NCBI GenBank assembly: GCA_030536675.1
Contig: JAUNPM010000010.1
Span: 1-16,953, forward strand
Direction: 5' to 3'
From: Clostridia bacterium
GTDB lineage: Bacteria; Bacillota; Clostridia; Lachnospirales; CAG-274
DNA: 16,953 bases
The translations under genes were made by a program, and so were the position numbers. The first letter of the stretch is position 1; every line of letters starts with the position of its first letter. Below, one piece after another: positions 14,692 through 16,953 of this stretch. The notes beneath the pieces are model-generated. The model searched no databases, was not told the DNA's origin, and saw only the letters and a list, made by a program, of their open reading frames with translations.

Positions 14692-15303
14692 ATGAAAAGG
14701 CTAATTTTATTTTTGTTTGTACTTATGATGACCGGCTGCACAAAGGCGGAAAATTCATACCCTACAATACAGGATAAGCTTATGGCTATGACCTCCTATT
14801 CGGCGGACTGCAAACTTACATACATATCAAATAAGGGTGAAACCGTATATGAAACAAGTATGATCGCTGCTCAAGACGGACGTTACAGAATAACAACAAA
14901 ATCCCCTGAAGATTATAAAGATAATGTTGTTATGTATGACGGGAATATGGTTTGGCAGTATAATCCCAATCTTAAAGAAAATAAAATAAGCGTTAATCCT
15001 CCAGACAAGGCTTCAAGACGTGAAATAATATTATTTAGTTTTCTTGAAAATTATGTTAAAAGCAAGGATGTGGGAGTTGAAAGTGCAAATATTGATGAAA
15101 GCAGATGTACCGTGCTTGAGGCTAAGCTTGCGGGGGGAAATGATTTGCTTTCATATGAAAAATTGTGGGTGGAAAATGAAAGCGGTGCTCCCCTTAAACT
15201 TGTAATATATGATTGTGAAAATAAAGAAAGAATAGTTGCAGAATTCGGTAATTTCGTTTATAATTATAGTTTAAAGGATGATGATTTTAAAATTTTGAAA
15301 TAG
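14692..15303 (+). CDS. gerS: GerS-like LolA-fold lipoprotein
   Basis: The 203-residue protein has a lipoprotein signal peptide with lipobox MTGC (Cys16). The mature part looks like the LolA/LolB-type half-barrel of outer-membrane-lipoprotein-sorting homologues, with DGRYRITTKSPEDY, NVVMYDGNMVWQYNP and a C-terminal NYSLKDDDFKILK. In Clostridioides difficile, GerS is a lipoprotein of this fold that partners the amidase CwlD to modify spore cortex peptidoglycan, and gerS sits in an operon with an alanine racemase gene. The same order here, with the alr ribosome binding site overlapping this stop, is the main reason for the name. GAGGAG lies 5 bases before the ATG. General LolA-like lipoprotein is the safe call. 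Confidence 0.72.
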   Translation: MKRLILFLFVLMMTGCTKAENSYPTIQDKLMAMTSYSADCKLTYISNKGETVYETSMIAAQDGRYRITTKSPEDYKDNVVMYDGNMVWQYNPNLKENKISVNPPDKASRREIILFSFLENYVKSKDVGVESANIDESRCTVLEAKLAGGNDLLSYEKLWVENESGAPLKLVIYDCENKERIVAEFGNFVYNYSLKDDDFKILK

Positions 15304-15317
15304 GAGTATGGTTTTTA

Positions 15318-16475
15318 ATGTATGAGTACCACAGATTACTGGCTGAAATTAATTTGGACGCCATTGGAAATAATATAAGAGAAATCAAAGGAAGGTTAAA
15401 AAGGGAAACACAGCTTATGGCTGTTGTGAAAGCTGACGCATATGGTCACGGAGCGGAAGAGGTAAGCAAGGTATGCCTTTATAACGGAGCAGACCAGCTT
15501 GCAGTTGCGACCTGTGATGAGGGTGTACAGATAAGACAGTGGAGCATACAGGTCCCTGTGCTGGTGCTGGGAAATACTGTTGACGGACAGCTTGAAACGG
15601 TTGTAAATTATTCGCTTACACAGGCTGTGTTTAAATATGAAACGGCAAAAATTATGTCTGATATTGCCGTAAGGCTTGGGAAAACTGCTCTTGTACATAT
15701 AAAAATCGATACTGGTATGAGCAGAATAGGCTTTTTGCCTACCGATGAAAGTGTGGATGAAATAGAAAAAATATTTGCTTTGCCTAATTTAGAGGTTACG
15801 GGCATATTTACGCATTTTGCAACAGCTGATGAAAAGGATAAGACTTTTACAAGGGTACAGTACAGAAAATTTAGGTTTGTTACGGACAGACTTAATGAAC
15901 TGGGATATAAAAATTTCATAAGGCACTGTGCAAACAGCGGTGCAATTTTGGATATGCCTGAATTACAGCTTGATATGGCAAGAGCCGGTATAATAATATA
16001 TGGAATGTATCCAAGCAGTCAGGTAACTCATCCTATAAATTTAATTCCCGCAATGAGCCTTAAATCTCAAATAAGTTATGTGAAGGATCTGGAAAAAAAT
16101 GTAAGTGTGGGATACGGAAGAACTTATTTTACAACACATAAAACAAGAGTGGCGACTATTCCCATAGGATACGCAGACGGATATTCAAGGGCTTTTTCAA
16201 ATAAAAGCCGAGTTATAGTAAACGGTAAATATGCTCCTGTTATCGGTAATGTTTGTATGGATCAAATGATGATAGATGTTTCGGATATACCGAATGTTAA
16301 AGCAGGGGATCGTGTTATTATTATGGGCAGTGACGGTAAAAATAATGTGTCTGCCGAGGAGCTTGCAGAGCTATCGGGTACAATAAATTATGAGATAGTT
16401 TGCAATGTGGGTAAGAGAGTGCCGAGGGTCTATATAAAAAACGGAGAAATAATAAATACAAAAAAGATAAACTGA
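15318..16475 (+). CDS. alr: Alanine racemase
   Basis: This PLP enzyme makes D-alanine for peptidoglycan. The 385-residue protein has the PLP lysine motif AVVKADAYGHG (Lys38), TGMSRIGF (132-139), the catalytic tyrosine region VGYGRTYFT (Tyr266), IGYADGYSR (283-291) and VCMDQMMIDV (312-321). AGGAG at 15302-15306 overlaps the gerS stop, with a long 11-base spacing to the ATG. Close linkage to the upstream lipoprotein gene suggests one transcript. The gene downstream is a MazF toxin, as in the alr-ndoAI-ndoA order of Bacillus, but without the antitoxin. Confidence 0.97.
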   Translation: MYEYHRLLAEINLDAIGNNIREIKGRLKRETQLMAVVKADAYGHGAEEVSKVCLYNGADQLAVATCDEGVQIRQWSIQVPVLVLGNTVDGQLETVVNYSLTQAVFKYETAKIMSDIAVRLGKTALVHIKIDTGMSRIGFLPTDESVDEIEKIFALPNLEVTGIFTHFATADEKDKTFTRVQYRKFRFVTDRLNELGYKNFIRHCANSGAILDMPELQLDMARAGIIIYGMYPSSQVTHPINLIPAMSLKSQISYVKDLEKNVSVGYGRTYFTTHKTRVATIPIGYADGYSRAFSNKSRVIVNGKYAPVIGNVCMDQMMIDVSDIPNVKAGDRVIIMGSDGKNNVSAEELAELSGTINYEIVCNVGKRVPRVYIKNGEIINTKKIN

Positions 16476-16527
16476 GAGGTATAATAAAAATTATATATGA
16501 CAATAATATCACATAAGAAGAAAGTAA

Positions 16528-16586
16528 TGCAAAGGGTTGGTTAGAAACTGTATAAAAATTTGTTTACATAAATCCAACTGTTTGCA
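16528..16586 (+). other. Imperfect inverted repeat between alr and mazF
   Basis: GCAAAGGGTTGG (16529-16540) pairs with CCAACTGTTTGC (16574-16585) with one mismatch and one wobble, and T16528 pairs with A16586. The loop is 33 bases with no T-run after it, so it is not a standard terminator. It could be a regulatory RNA structure or an operator, or chance in AT-rich DNA. Confidence 0.3.
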
Positions 16587-16622
16587 ATGCTGTTTCACTA
16601 AACTGAAATAAGGTGTGATAAT

Positions 16623-16953
16623 ATGATTGTTAAAAGAGGAGATATTTTTTATGCTGATCTGAGTCCCGTTATAGGGTCCGAGCAGGGCGGCGTAAGACCT
16701 GTTATTATTATTCAGAATGATGTTGGGAACAGATATTCCCCAACGGTTATCTGCGCTGCAATAACATCACAGATCAATAAAGCAAAACTGCCTACTCACA
16801 TTGAGGTGGACAGCAAGCATTATTCCTTAAGCAAGGATTCTGTTATCCTTCTCGAACAGCTGAGAACAATTGATAAAAGAAGGCTTAAGGAGAAAATAGG
16901 GTTTGTGGACAATGCTATGATGGAAAAAATAAATAAAGGACTTTTAATAAGTC
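16623..16953 (+). CDS. mazF: MazF/NdoA-type endoribonuclease toxin (partial, cut by window end)
   Basis: The 110 visible codons are nearly the whole of a protein that is normally about 116 residues. The sequence follows Bacillus NdoA (EndoA) closely: [13 protein letters not shown] (3-15), [16 protein letters not shown] (18-33) with catalytic Arg25, [17 protein letters not shown] (45-61) with Thr48 and His59, and [16 protein letters not shown]. MazF cleaves single-stranded mRNA at short motifs such as UACAU in Bacillus. AAGGTG lies 7 bases before the ATG. The gap of 147 bases to alr has no room for a normal MazE antitoxin. Confidence 0.95.
   Translation, partial: MIVKRGDIFYADLSPVIGSEQGGVRPVIIIQNDVGNRYSPTVICAAITSQINKAKLPTHIEVDSKHYSLSKDSVILLEQLRTIDKRRLKEKIGFVDNAMMEKINKGLLIS

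Noticed and set aside
16497..16544. 15-codon frame as a possible antitoxin for mazF
   Set aside because: It has no ribosome binding site, is far shorter than any MazE, and has no recognisable DNA-binding or toxin-binding motif.
1..16953. CRISPR arrays, tRNA or rRNA genes, insertion sequences, phage genes
   Set aside because: No repeat-spacer pattern, transposase, integrase or RNA gene signature was seen on either strand.

Overview
The window is AT-rich with strong AGGAGG-type ribosome binding sites and sigma-A-type promoters. Its genes look like those of a low-GC Gram-positive anaerobe of the class Clostridia (Bacillota). A GerS-like lipoprotein next to alanine racemase suggests a spore former, but I cannot name a genus. 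No phage, insertion sequence, CRISPR array, rRNA or tRNA is visible. No stretch longer than about 300 bases lacks a gene; the longest gap (10573-10833) holds a structured RNA candidate and a terminator.

Layout. 1-51: tail of an upstream gene. 134-1956 (+): membrane-anchored metallophosphoesterase and secreted M15 D,D-carboxypeptidase-like protein behind a perfect consensus promoter. 2039-4510 (-): pyrimidine-nucleoside phosphorylase and phosphopentomutase, a nucleoside salvage operon. 4611-6383 (+): ispD (isoprenoid MEP pathway) and an exported propeller-like protein. 6485-7471 (-): aromatic acid exporter-like membrane protein. 7652-10572 (+): ACT-domain protein, homoserine dehydrogenase and aspartokinase, the entry to threonine, methionine and lysine synthesis. 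10573-10704: possible small RNA ending in a strong terminator. 10834-11841 (+): Gfo/Idh/MocA oxidoreductase. 11891-13991 (-): nth, a nucleotidyltransferase, and two half-size TauE/SafE (TSUP) permease genes that overlap by ATGA. 14168-14633 (+): a small membrane protein split by a +1 frame change. 14692-16475 (+): gerS-like lipoprotein and alr. 16623-end (+): mazF/ndoA toxin, cut by the window end, with no mazE between it and alr.

Most genes are chromosomal housekeeping genes, and I see no large undescribed system. The points most worth checking are: an internal ribosome binding site and in-frame GTG in lysC that would make a separate regulatory beta subunit; two interlocked divergent consensus promoters at 14028-14069; the frame break in the small membrane protein; the split TSUP pair whose first ribosome binding site lies inside a terminator-like hairpin; the lysC-downstream RNA with a C-rich loop; the missing mazE; and a His-to-Phe change in the phosphorylase active-site loop.
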